From positions 1 to 9,107 of the forward strand of contig JASLXW010000136.1 of the NCBI GenBank assembly GCA_030740135.1: a stretch of DNA of 9,107 nucleotides. The letters run 5' to 3'. The stretch comes from Nitrospinota bacterium. Lineage in GTDB: Bacteria > UBA8248 > JACPRG01. The position numbers and the translations under genes are program-made. Positions 1-7,031 of this stretch are shown piece by piece. Numbering within the stretch: the first letter of the stretch is position 1; each line of letters begins with the position of its first letter. The notes under the pieces are model-generated. The model was not told where the DNA came from, made no database searches, and saw only the letters and a program-made list of their open reading frames with translations.

Positions 1-693
1 ACGTAGTTCGTGCGAATCCCCTTTCCAGACCACACCACCTCGCTCGATAATGTAGTGGCGGTCGCCGATCCGGGTCAGTGCGTCGACACCTTTGTCGATG
101 ACCAGGATCGATTGCCCAGCCGACTTGAGGTTCTGGAGACAGCGCCAGATTTCTGCACGAACCAGCGGGGCCAAGCCTTCAGTGGCCTCATCCAGGATCA
201 GGAGTTTCGGACGGGCCGCCAGGGCCCGGGCCAGCTCCAGCTTCCGCATCTCGATCTGCGTCAGGCCGCCGGGTTTCGCATCCGCCTCGCCGTCGAGACC
301 GACAAGCTGAAGGATCTCCTCCGCCTCCGTTCGGATGTGGAGCCCGTGGTGGGACTTATAGTGCGCCGCGTACTCTAAGGGGATGCAAAGGTTTTCCAGG
401 ACCGTCATGCTTATGAAGGGCTTCGGAATCTGGAAGCTTCTCACAAGTCCCATCCGGGCCCGCTTGTAGCTGGGCGTGGCCGTAATGTCGCTTCCGTCGA
501 AGACGACCCTTCCCCCGTCGCACGGCAGGGTGCCGGACACGCAGTTGATCAAGGTGGTCTTTCCCGAGCCGTTGGGACCGATCAGGCCGAACCGCTCCCC
601 GGCGTTGACGTGAACGCTGACTTCCGTCAGGGCGTCAAACCCGCCGAAGCGCTTCGATACGCCTTGGATGTCGAGAAGCCGTTCGTCCGCCAT
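1..693 (-). CDS. Liv-type ABC transporter ATP-binding protein, LivG/LivF hybrid character (C-terminus cut by window edge)
   Basis: Cytoplasmic ATPase that drives the LivHM permease. 231 residues are visible, with the last few beyond base 1. Seen: Walker A GPNGSGKT (39-46), Q-loop Gln88 in RSFQIPKPF, a degenerate signature LTQIE (144-148) followed by LELARAL, and Walker B LLILDE (164-169) followed by ATEGLAP. The start ATG overlaps the livM stop by one base (TGATG), so the two are translationally coupled. From family knowledge, residues 1 to about 167 resemble LivG (GLIGPNGSGKTTL, SFQIP.PF..MTVLEN), whereas the part after Walker B resembles LivF (DEATEGLAPLVRAEIWRCL, ILVIDK, RHYIIERG.VVW). The H-loop position holds Lys201, not His. 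That is familiar from one LivF subgroup but not from LivG. As the first ATPase after livM it would normally be LivG. ABC ATPase identity is certain; the LivG or LivF name is not. Confidence 0.9.
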   Translation of the reverse strand, partial: MADERLLDIQGVSKRFGGFDALTEVSVHVNAGERFGLIGPNGSGKTTLINCVSGTLPCDGGRVVFDGSDITATPSYKRARMGLVRSFQIPKPFISMTVLENLCIPLEYAAHYKSHHGLHIRTEAEEILQLVGLDGEADAKPGGLTQIEMRKLELARALAARPKLLILDEATEGLAPLVRAEIWRCLQNLKSAGQSILVIDKGVDALTRIGDRHYIIERGGVVWKGDSHELR

Positions 694-1661
694 CAGGTCT
701 TCTTCCCGATCACCTTGCGAAAGAGCCCGACGATCCCCTCGGGGGCGAGGATGACGAACCCGACGAGGACGACCCCCACGAAGAACAGCGCCCACTCCGA
801 TGAGATCGTCACGGTCAGGACCTGTTGGGCCGTCCCCAACAGGACCGCCCCGATCACGGGACCCAGCCACGTGGTGGTCCCGCCGATCAACGGCATGGCC
901 AGGCTGTTCACGGCGTAGTCGAGGCTGAAGGCGGAAGAAGGCTCCAGGTACGTGATGTAGTACGGGAACGGGGCGCCGACCACCCCCATCAGGAACCCGC
1001 TCACCGTCGTGGCGAACAGCTTCAGCTTCAGGACCGGCACGCCCATGCACTCGGCCGCCTCCTCATCGTCGCGAATGGCGGCGAGCCCCCTCCCGATCCA
1101 GGAGTTCTCGATGAACCAGGCGACGGCCACGGCCAGAACCGCGAGGATCACCATGATGGCGAAGAGGAATTCCACATAGTTGCTGAAGAAGGGAACATCC
1201 CTCGGCCGAAGGATGTAGATCCCCCTCGCCCCTCCGACCAACTTCAGTCCGAGGTCCCGCGGAAGCCCGAAAGAATTGTCGACGACGGTTTTCAAAACGA
1301 TGGCAAGCGCCAGCGTGGCGATGGCGAAAAACACACCCCGGAGCCGGAGTGTGAGATAACCGATGCCCAAACCCAACAGGCCCGAGACGACGCCCCCGCA
1401 GAGCAGCAAAAGGAAAAAGTGGGCCTCGAAGGCCTTGATGAGGATGACGGCCGTGTAGGCGCCCATGGCGAAGAACCCCGCCGTGCCGAAGTTCACATAG
1501 CCGGTGTATCCCCCCAGGATGTTCCACGCGGTGGCGAGGACAATGTACTGAAGGACGACGTACGTGGCGAAATAGTAATAGCGGTTCTCCATGAGGCCGG
1601 TCAGGATGAACCCCGCCGCGATGATGGCGACCGCCGTCAACAGAAGCAGTTTGCCTTTCAA
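693..1661 (-). CDS. livM: Branched-chain amino acid-type ABC transporter permease LivM
   Basis: Inner-membrane permease that pairs with LivH to form the translocation channel of a HAAT-family importer. 322 residues, normal for LivM, with about eight to ten hydrophobic segments. The motif AAIRDDEEAAECMGVP (194-209) is the EAA-like cytoplasmic loop that contacts the ATPase, and the C-terminus keeps the usual APEGIVGL ending. The start is TTG at 1661-1659. It is chosen because GGGAGG lies six bases upstream, inside the last two codons of livH, and the reading frame begins only two bases after the livH stop. No ATG lies near the expected N-terminus. The stop overlaps the ATG of the downstream ATPase by one base. 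Substrate cannot be told from the permease. Confidence 0.94.
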   Translation of the reverse strand: MKGKLLLLTAVAIIAAGFILTGLMENRYYYFATYVVLQYIVLATAWNILGGYTGYVNFGTAGFFAMGAYTAVILIKAFEAHFFLLLLCGGVVSGLLGLGIGYLTLRLRGVFFAIATLALAIVLKTVVDNSFGLPRDLGLKLVGGARGIYILRPRDVPFFSNYVEFLFAIMVILAVLAVAVAWFIENSWIGRGLAAIRDDEEAAECMGVPVLKLKLFATTVSGFLMGVVGAPFPYYITYLEPSSAFSLDYAVNSLAMPLIGGTTTWLGPVIGAVLLGTAQQVLTVTISSEWALFFVGVVLVGFVILAPEGIVGLFRKVIGKKT

Positions 1662-1664
1662 TCT

Positions 1665-2537
1665 CTACCTCCCGAAGAGACCGGAGGGTCGGACCGCCAG
1701 CACGATCAGGAGGATTCCGAACGAAACGGCCAGCGACCAGGAAGGGCCGTAGAACGTCGAGGTGAGACTCTCCAGTACGCCCAGGATCAAAGCGGCCACC
1801 AGCGTCCCGCCGACGCTCCCCATCCCGCCCAGGACGACGATGGCGAACATCCTTCCGATGTACTCCCTGCCGATGGACGGCTCAACGGTCGCCAGGATGA
1901 TCAACAGAGCGCCCGCGAGGCTGGCCGTGGCGATGGCGATCCCGAAGGCGATGGACTTGACCTTGACGGGGTCGGCCCCCATGAGCCGCAGGGCGAGGCT
2001 GTCCTGGGAGACCCCCATGATGGCCTTGCCGAAGAAGGTTTTGGAGAGAAACAGGTAGATCGCCAGCGTCATGATCACGCCGCCGACGAAGGGCACCAAT
2101 AGCCGGGGCGCGATCCCGACGACGCCGATTTGGATGGTCTTGCCGATGTAGGACGGCTCAAGCAGGCGGTAGTCCACGCCGTAGAAGATGATCAGCAAGA
2201 CCTCGATGATGAAGAGGACGCCGAAGAAGAACACCAGCCCCCGCAGGGATTCCGCCCCCCTCTTCTCGAAGCTGTTGTAGTAGATCCGGTAGACCACGAC
2301 CCCGAGCAGATAGAAGACGGGGGTGAAGATCAACCCCGCGGCGATGGGGTCGATCCCCAGGTTTTCATACATCACGAAAGCCACATAGGAGCCCAGGATG
2401 ACGAAGACGGGGTGGGCGATGTTCACCACGTCCAACAGTCCGAAGACCAGGGAAAGCCCCAGGGTGACGGCCCCGTAGAAACCGCCCAACAGAAGCCCCG
2501 CAACGATGGCGTTCAGCAGCAAGTCAAGGGAGAACAC
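1665..2537 (-). CDS. livH: Branched-chain amino acid-type ABC transporter permease LivH
   Basis: Inner-membrane permease partner of LivM. The protein is almost wholly hydrophobic, begins with the usual LLLNAIVAGLLLGGFYGAVT segment, and carries LRLMGADPVKVKSIAFGIA, which fits the family's cytoplasmic coupling loop. It ends VRPSGLFGR, the family's standard C-terminus. The frame opens at a TTG (2561), giving 298 residues, but I prefer GTG at 2537 (290 residues). GGGAG lies seven bases upstream of the GTG, the first LivH-like residues start right there, and the TTG is buried in the stem of a strong hairpin. Two bases separate its stop from livM, and the binding-protein gene is 54 to 78 bases upstream depending on start. 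Function is certain at family level; the start is moderately supported. Confidence 0.93.
   Translation of the reverse strand: MFSLDLLLNAIVAGLLLGGFYGAVTLGLSLVFGLLDVVNIAHPVFVILGSYVAFVMYENLGIDPIAAGLIFTPVFYLLGVVVYRIYYNSFEKRGAESLRGLVFFFGVLFIIEVLLIIFYGVDYRLLEPSYIGKTIQIGVVGIAPRLLVPFVGGVIMTLAIYLFLSKTFFGKAIMGVSQDSLALRLMGADPVKVKSIAFGIAIATASLAGALLIILATVEPSIGREYIGRMFAIVVLGGMGSVGGTLVAALILGVLESLTSTFYGPSWSLAVSFGILLIVLAVRPSGLFGR
1668..1673 (-). promoter_or_regulatory. Ribosome binding site fixing the livM TTG start
   Basis: On the minus strand GGGAGG precedes TTG by six bases (spacer TAGAGA, which itself contains the livH stop TAG). The site encodes the final Gly-Arg of LivH, so livM initiation should depend on ribosomes finishing livH. 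This supports the non-ATG start. Confidence 0.65.
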
Positions 2538-2554
2538 AGTACGACTCCCGATAT

Positions 2555-2597
2555 GGAACAAGGGCGCACGCCCTCCCTCGGGCGCGGCCCTTGTTCC
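2555..2597 (-). promoter_or_regulatory. Intercistronic hairpin between livK and livH
   Basis: On the top strand bases 2555-2573 and 2580-2597 are inverted repeats: 11 paired bases at the base of the stem, a 3x2 internal loop, 5 more GC pairs, and a six-base loop. It begins 18 bases past the livK stop and no T-tract follows on the minus strand, so it is more likely an mRNA 3'-end stabiliser or partial attenuator than a full terminator. Such elements are known to raise binding-protein levels over permease levels in ABC operons (malE-malF type). It occludes the upstream TTG candidate start of livH. Confidence 0.6.
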
Positions 2598-2615
2598 TCA
2601 TCGCGGCTCGAAATT

Positions 2616-3887
2616 TCACTTCGCTTTCGAGTACGGGTAAATCACCTTGCCGGACTTCCACGCCTCGGGATAGAGCACCACCCGCTTGCCGGATTTGCTG
2701 AACTGATCGACGCCGCTGCCCTTGATGCCCTGGAACTGGACCTGAAGCGTCCGGGTCGTCGCCCACTCGCCGTTCAGGCCGAACTTGACCTTGCCCACAA
2801 CGGTGTTGTGGGTTTTCGTACGGATGTACTCGCACACCTTCTTCTGGTCCGTGCTCTTCACGGCCGCGATGGCCTGCCCGAGGACCTCGACATAGGCGTA
2901 GGCCCAGGGCGGCAGGTAGTGGCCCAAGGGGTCCACGCCCGCCTTCTTCGCCCGCGCCTGGTACTTCTTCAGGAACCCCTCAATTCTCGGGAACTTCAAC
3001 GTGGGCTCGGGCACCCAGAAGTCGTAATTCACGATCCCGTTCAACTTCGAGCCGAGCTTGCTTAGGAAGACGGCGTACTGGAGCCCCACCATCCCGCCTC
3101 CGAAGAGTTTCGGCTCCAGGCCGACTTCATGCGCCGCCCGGGTGATGCCGACCGACCCGGGGGGATAGGATCCCACGAATAAGACGTCCGGATTTCTCGC
3201 CTTGATCGCCCGGACAACCGGCGTGAAGTCCGCCGTGCCGGGGGGGTAGGTCTCGTCGTAGACGATCTTGAGGCCGAGCCTCTTTGCGTTGTCCCGCGCG
3301 CCGGAGACCGCGTTCCGGGCGAACTCGGCGTCCGCGCCGATGAGCGCGACGGTCTTCGGCCTCGGCTTCTGCTGCATCGCAATCGCGAAGAAACCCCTGG
3401 ACCAGTCCCTCCTGGGGTCCGGGCCCGACGGCATGATCTGGAAGTAGCAGTCATACTTGAACTTCTCGTTGGCCGCGAGGCCGAACAGCCCCATGTACAC
3501 CATCCCGCGCTCCATCAGGATGGGTATGGCGGGGGCGATGAGGTTGGTGCCGTAGCCGGAGACGACGAAGTCCACTTTATCGACGTCGAGGAGCTTCGTG
3601 TAAATGCCGGGCACGGTGGCGGGCTTGGTCTGGTCGTCGTAGTAGACCAGCTCCACCTTCCGGCCGAGCAGCCCGCCCTTCTTGTTGACATCCTCGGCCC
3701 AGATCTTCATGGCGACCAGCGCGGCCTTCCCAGCGCCGGAGAGTCCCCCTGTCAGCGCCATGCCGAAGCCGATCTTGATGGGCTTCTGGGCCAGGGCGGC
3801 GGACCCCAGCGGCCCGGCGAACATCACCAGGACCGCGAGCGCGACCCCGATGCGGAACAAGGGGCGGTGGAAGAACAGTCTTTTCAT
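2616..3887 (-). CDS. livK: Liv-type ABC transporter substrate-binding protein (periplasmic, type I fold)
   Basis: Periplasmic receptor that delivers the solute to LivHM. 423 residues from ATG 3887, chosen because AGGAGG sits nine bases upstream (3897-3902) and the encoded N-terminus is a clean Sec signal peptide: MKRLFFHRPLFR, a hydrophobic run, and probable cleavage after ALA at residue 33. An in-frame upstream ATG at 3965 would add 26 residues with no export character and is rejected. The mature protein opens KIGFGMALTGGLSG and continues GRKVELVYYDDQTKP, hallmarks of the Peripla_BP_6/LivJ-LivK superfamily. It is longer than classical LivJ/LivK (about 345 mature residues), as is usual for the amide, urea or aromatic-solute branch. 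First gene of the operon. The ligand is not predictable from the sequence; branched-chain amino acid specificity should not be assumed. Confidence 0.93.
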   Translation of the reverse strand: MKRLFFHRPLFRIGVALAVLVMFAGPLGSAALAQKPIKIGFGMALTGGLSGAGKAALVAMKIWAEDVNKKGGLLGRKVELVYYDDQTKPATVPGIYTKLLDVDKVDFVVSGYGTNLIAPAIPILMERGMVYMGLFGLAANEKFKYDCYFQIMPSGPDPRRDWSRGFFAIAMQQKPRPKTVALIGADAEFARNAVSGARDNAKRLGLKIVYDETYPPGTADFTPVVRAIKARNPDVLFVGSYPPGSVGITRAAHEVGLEPKLFGGGMVGLQYAVFLSKLGSKLNGIVNYDFWVPEPTLKFPRIEGFLKKYQARAKKAGVDPLGHYLPPWAYAYVEVLGQAIAAVKSTDQKKVCEYIRTKTHNTVVGKVKFGLNGEWATTRTLQVQFQGIKGSGVDQFSKSGKRVVLYPEAWKSGKVIYPYSKAK

Positions 3888-3896
3888 TTTTCTCAC

Positions 3897-3902
3897 CCTC
3901 CT
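3897..3902 (-). promoter_or_regulatory. Consensus ribosome binding site of the binding-protein gene
   Basis: AGGAGG on the minus strand, nine bases before ATG 3887. It is the best Shine-Dalgarno match in the window, consistent with high expression of the receptor, and decides the start against the upstream in-frame ATG. Confidence 0.75.
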
Positions 3903-3966
3903 GAAAGCAAGAACCTGACTTCGTGACAGCGGGAGAATCCATCGTGCGCCATCAAAACCACCCACG

Positions 3967-4047
3967 CCGAAGAAACTTCAACCGGTGCGGCATTCTCCAC
4001 GCCCTTTGCGGCAAGCGGACCCCTCTCGGGCGGGCGCCGCACTTCGG
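3967..4047 (-). promoter_or_regulatory. Structured 5' leader of the liv operon
   Basis: In the minus-strand transcript CCGAAG-TGCGGC (4047-4036) can pair with GCCGCA (3991-3986) and CTTCGG (3972-3967), with a further inner GCCC/GGGC pair (4035-4032 with 4004-4001). That makes nested stems with a 13-base bulge on the 3' side. I do not recognise a known riboswitch class. The structure is by eye and energy is not computed. Confidence 0.35.
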
Positions 4048-4079
4048 AAACTTGCGCTTTTCCAAGACGATAAAACCAC

Positions 4080-4109
4080 AGCCTAGCAAAAAGACAGGAG
4101 GTTGTGCAA
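4080..4109 (-). promoter_or_regulatory. Candidate sigma-70-type promoter of the liv operon
   Basis: On the minus strand TTGCAC (4109-4104), an 18-base spacer, then TAGGCT (4085-4080) preceded by TG, which gives an extended -10 (TGCTAGGCT). The -35 is good and the -10 hexamer is weak. It lies in the only AT-rich part of the 267-base gap between the hydroxylase and the binding-protein gene, and predicts a leader of roughly 185 bases. No hydroxylase terminator is visible in the gap, so readthrough from that gene remains possible. Confidence 0.35.
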
Positions 4110-4154
4110 TAACCAAATACGATTTTTTTTCCTGACAAATGATATTGTGAAGTT

Positions 4155-6440
4155 TCAGGCCCCTTCTCCAGGCCGGGCATGGATCCCCCGCCACAGCTTA
4201 TCCGGCGTGACGGGCAGGTCCGTCATCCACACCCCCGCGGCGTCGTGAATGGCCGAGACGATGGCCGGGCCTCCATCGACGGTGACCATCTCCCCGATCC
4301 CCTTCACCCCCCAGGGGCCCAGCGGGTCGCCCGCCTCGATGAAGATCCCCTCCACGGGGACGAAATCCAGCGTGGTCGGCGCCTTGTACTCGATGAGGTT
4401 GGGGTTGATCACCTGGCCCTCCCGGCAGGCGATCTCCTCCATGAGGGTGAAACCCTGGGCCTGGGCGAATCCGCCCTCCACCTGCGCCTGCGCCCCGGTC
4501 GGGTTAACCATCCGCCCGATGTCCGAGGCGGAGACCACCCGCAGGATGCGGACCTCCCCCGTCTCGGGATCCACCTCCACCTCGACGGCCTTGGCCCCGA
4601 AGGCGAACGCGCTCGAGAAATTCCCCCGCCCCGTCTTCTTGTCGGCCAGCTCGCTGGGCGCGTCGTAATGGGCCTGGGCCCACATGGCCTGGCCGTCCTT
4701 GCGGTAGCGGTTGGCCTTGACCACGTCGGAGAGCGACAAGGCCCGCTCGGGGGCCCCCCGCACGAAGACCTTTTCCCCGGAAACCTCCAGGTCGGACGGA
4801 TCGGCCTCCAGCCGCCCGGCAGCCGTCTCGATCACCTGATCGCGCACCTTCGCGGCCGCCCGCCGGACGGCCTCCCCTCCGATCGCCGTGTTCCGGCTGG
4901 CCCGCGCCCCCCACCCCATCGGGATGACGTCGGTGTCTCCGAAGACGACCATGATCTTCTCCATCGGGACGCCCAGGACCTCGGCGGCCATCTGAGCCAG
5001 GACGGTGTTGGAGCCGTTTCCGATCTCGCACACGGACGTGGCCAGATGGATGGAGCCGTCGTCGTTCAAGGTGATGGCCGCCCCGGCGAAGTCGGCGTCA
5101 ATGCCCGGGGAGAGCCGGACGCCGACGAAGTGGACGCCGCACGCCACCCCGACGCCCCGGTTCGGCCGGCCCTTCTTGTAATTCTCGTCCCAGCCGATCC
5201 GCCGGGCCACCTCGGAGATGCACTCCGAGAGGGCGCACGACCCGAAGCGCGCCCCGGAGGCGGCCTCATCGCCCACGCGGACGGCGTTCTTCAAGCGAAG
5301 CTCGACCGGGTTCATCCCCAGACGGTCGGCGATCATGCTGATCTGCGTTTCACAGGCAAAGGTGATCTGCGGGTTGCCCAGTCCCCGCATGGCCCCCCCG
5401 AAGGGGTTGTTGGTGTAGACCACATAGCCGTCGTACCGATAATTGAGGAACCGGTAGAGGGTCCCTCCCAGGGCGCCGGCCACGTTGCACACAACCGGGC
5501 CGTAGTCGCAATAGCCGCCGTTGTCCATGACCACGCGGCAATCCCGGGCGGTGATCACGCCTTCGGCGTCCAGGGCGGTCTTGACGTGGACGATGAAGGG
5601 GTGCCGGAAGGTGGAATAGGCGGTCTCCTCCTCGCGGGTGTGCTCGATCTTCACCGGCCGGCCGGACTTTATCGCCAGCTCGATGGCGCAGAAATCGATG
5701 CAGAACTTACCCGTCGCCTTGCTGCCGAACCCCCCGCCGACGTTGTTCGTGACAACGCGGATTTGGCTCTCGGGCACCTTGAGGATCTTGGCCATGTTCG
5801 TCCGGGAGTAAGAGGGGGCCTGGGTGGAATAGTAGAAGGTCAGCCGCCCGGTCGGCTCCACGTGGGCCACGCAGACGTGGGGCTCCATGCACAGGTGGGC
5901 CTGCCGCGCGGTCTCGAAATCGTCCTCGAACACGTGGGCGGCTTGGCGGAACGCCCCGTCCACGTCGCCGGTGTCGTATTGGATGTGCGCCGCGATGTTG
6001 CGCTCCTTGTCGTCGTGAATCAGGGCCCGGCCCGGCTCCATCGCCTCTTCGGGATGAAAGACGGCGGGCAATTCCTCGTAGTCCACCTCTATCCGCAACA
6101 AGGCCTCATCGGCCGCGTCGAGATCCGTCGCCGCCACGGCGGCCACCGGGTCCCCGATGTGGCGGACCTTGTCGGCGGCAAGGGGGGTCTGGTCATAGTG
6201 GGAAACGCCGAATTTGTAAGGGACCTCGGCGCCGGTCAGGACGGCCTTGACCCCCCTGACCTTTTCGGCCCCGTCGGTCCGGATGCCGCGGATCCGGGCG
6301 TGCGGGAGAGCGCTTCGAAGCAGACGTCCGTGGAGCATCCCCGGGAGGTTGAGGTCCGCCGTGTACCGGGCCTCGCCGATCGCCTTGACGTGGGCGTCCA
6401 TGCGGACGACGTTCTTTCCGACGTAAGCCAACTCACTCAT
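4155..6440 (-). CDS. Xanthine dehydrogenase-family molybdopterin-binding subunit
   Basis: Large catalytic subunit of a molybdenum hydroxylase, 761 residues and full length for the family. It would bind molybdopterin cytosine dinucleotide and hydroxylate (or, in the benzoyl-CoA branch, reduce) an aromatic, N-heterocyclic or aldehyde substrate in the cytoplasm. Seen: the N-terminal a/b hammerhead domain (PHARIRGI; VRHIGDPVAAVAA); the molybdopterin loop NNVGGGFGSK (232-241); MRGLGNPQ (351-358) with the conserved substrate-side Arg352; CEIGNGSNTVLAQMAAEVLG; GDTD followed by ASRNTAIGG; and the catalytic Glu717 in GIGEMV. No CoxL-type AYRCSFR loop, so it is not an aerobic CO dehydrogenase. Several motifs recall the 4-hydroxybenzoyl-CoA reductase alpha/HcrA branch, but the substrate is undetermined. 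ATG 6440 is chosen for GGAGG eight bases upstream; the frame stays open to 7061, but that extension is antisense to yjbQ and not protein-like. No FeS or FAD subunit is adjacent. Confidence 0.93.
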   Translation of the reverse strand: MSELAYVGKNVVRMDAHVKAIGEARYTADLNLPGMLHGRLLRSALPHARIRGIRTDGAEKVRGVKAVLTGAEVPYKFGVSHYDQTPLAADKVRHIGDPVAAVAATDLDAADEALLRIEVDYEELPAVFHPEEAMEPGRALIHDDKERNIAAHIQYDTGDVDGAFRQAAHVFEDDFETARQAHLCMEPHVCVAHVEPTGRLTFYYSTQAPSYSRTNMAKILKVPESQIRVVTNNVGGGFGSKATGKFCIDFCAIELAIKSGRPVKIEHTREEETAYSTFRHPFIVHVKTALDAEGVITARDCRVVMDNGGYCDYGPVVCNVAGALGGTLYRFLNYRYDGYVVYTNNPFGGAMRGLGNPQITFACETQISMIADRLGMNPVELRLKNAVRVGDEAASGARFGSCALSECISEVARRIGWDENYKKGRPNRGVGVACGVHFVGVRLSPGIDADFAGAAITLNDDGSIHLATSVCEIGNGSNTVLAQMAAEVLGVPMEKIMVVFGDTDVIPMGWGARASRNTAIGGEAVRRAAAKVRDQVIETAAGRLEADPSDLEVSGEKVFVRGAPERALSLSDVVKANRYRKDGQAMWAQAHYDAPSELADKKTGRGNFSSAFAFGAKAVEVEVDPETGEVRILRVVSASDIGRMVNPTGAQAQVEGGFAQAQGFTLMEEIACREGQVINPNLIEYKAPTTLDFVPVEGIFIEAGDPLGPWGVKGIGEMVTVDGGPAIVSAIHDAAGVWMTDLPVTPDKLWRGIHARPGEGA

Positions 6441-6448
6441 GGTCGCAG

Positions 6449-6453
6449 CCTCC
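6449..6453 (-). promoter_or_regulatory. Ribosome binding site of the hydroxylase gene
   Basis: GGAGG on the minus strand, eight bases before ATG 6440. It sets the start against an in-frame ATG five codons upstream (6455) and against the much longer antisense extension. Confidence 0.6.
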
Positions 6454-6548
6454 ATGCGGACGGAATTCGCGCCTTGGCCTGAACGGCGCGAGGTCTCGCC
6501 GGAAGCGCCTCGATGTCCGTCCTTCAGCCAACGGCCGAATGGGGTTTC

Positions 6549-6573
6549 TATATTATGTAGCAGGGTACAACAT
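6549..6573. promoter_or_regulatory. Divergent promoter core with LysR-type (T-N11-A) dyad
   Basis: The 186-base gap between the divergent hydroxylase and yjbQ genes contains an isolated AT-rich core. TATATT (6549-6554) can serve as a plus-strand -10, and overlapping TAATAT/CATAAT can serve as a minus-strand -10. Neither has a recognisable -35. Directly adjoining is ATGT-N11-ACAT (6555-6573), with inner matching G/C and A/T pairs (six of nine pairs). This is the spacing of LysR-type regulator boxes and would fit activator-dependent promoters. No regulator gene lies in the window. Confidence 0.33.
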
Positions 6574-6626
6574 CTCATAGACGACCGGAAATGCCAAGCT
6601 CGGGCGATTCGCAGGGGGAGAGAGAA

Positions 6627-7031
6627 ATGGAAGAGATTCAAGTGAATTCTCAGAGCCGAAACGAGATGATCGACATCACGGACCGGCTTCGCGCCATCGT
6701 CCGGCAAAGGGGCGTCCGGGAGGGGGCCGCCTTCCTCCAGAGCCTGCACACGACGGCCGGGCTGACAATCAACGAGAACGCCGACCCCGACGTCCCCCGC
6801 GATCTCCTGGCCAAGCTCGAAGACCTGATTCCCCGGCGGGAGCCGTTCTACCGCCACGGCGAGGGGAACAGCGACAGCCACTGGAAGACCGCGGCCTTCG
6901 GGCCGTCCCTGACGGTCCTGATCCACGAGGGCGACCTCGTCCTCGGGACCTGGCAGGGGGTGTTCTTCTGCGAGTTCGACGGGCCGCGCCCCAACCGCCG
7001 CGTCGCCGTCCAGATCCTCGGGGCCGGGTAA
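6627..7031 (+). CDS. yjbQ: YjbQ/UPF0047 family protein (secondary thiamine-phosphate synthase-like)
   Basis: Small cytoplasmic protein of 134 residues, the usual length of the family. Seen: HTTAGLTINENADPDVPRDL (41-60), SHWKTAAFGPS (84-94) with a conserved His85, and EGDLVLGTWQGVFF (101-114), matching the UPF0047 signature region with the GTWQ core, followed by CEFDGPR. Known for the family: a conserved His/Glu pocket, and E. coli YjbQ can replace thiamine-phosphate synthase when overproduced. Its native role is unsettled. ATG 6627 is preferred over the in-frame ATG at 6591 because GGGGGAG lies about six bases upstream and the longer N-terminus is not conserved in character. It diverges from the hydroxylase and is followed 204 bases later by the THI5-like gene on the same strand. 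Confidence 0.93.
   Translation: MEEIQVNSQSRNEMIDITDRLRAIVRQRGVREGAAFLQSLHTTAGLTINENADPDVPRDLLAKLEDLIPRREPFYRHGEGNSDSHWKTAAFGPSLTVLIHEGDLVLGTWQGVFFCEFDGPRPNRRVAVQILGAG

Noticed and set aside
825..2102. 425-codon open frame on the plus strand across livM and livH
   Set aside because: Antisense of two clear permeases; the product is a charged, low-complexity sequence (repeated QDEPR-type runs) with no family character.
3888..4194. Short minus-strand frames between the hydroxylase and the binding-protein gene
   Set aside because: No ribosome binding site, no protein-like composition, and the region holds the promoter and leader of the liv operon.
4179..6482. 767-codon open frame on the plus strand
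   Set aside because: Antisense shadow of the hydroxylase, rich in Gly, Pro, His, Asp and Arg with no recognisable domain. Such frames are expected opposite high-GC3 genes.
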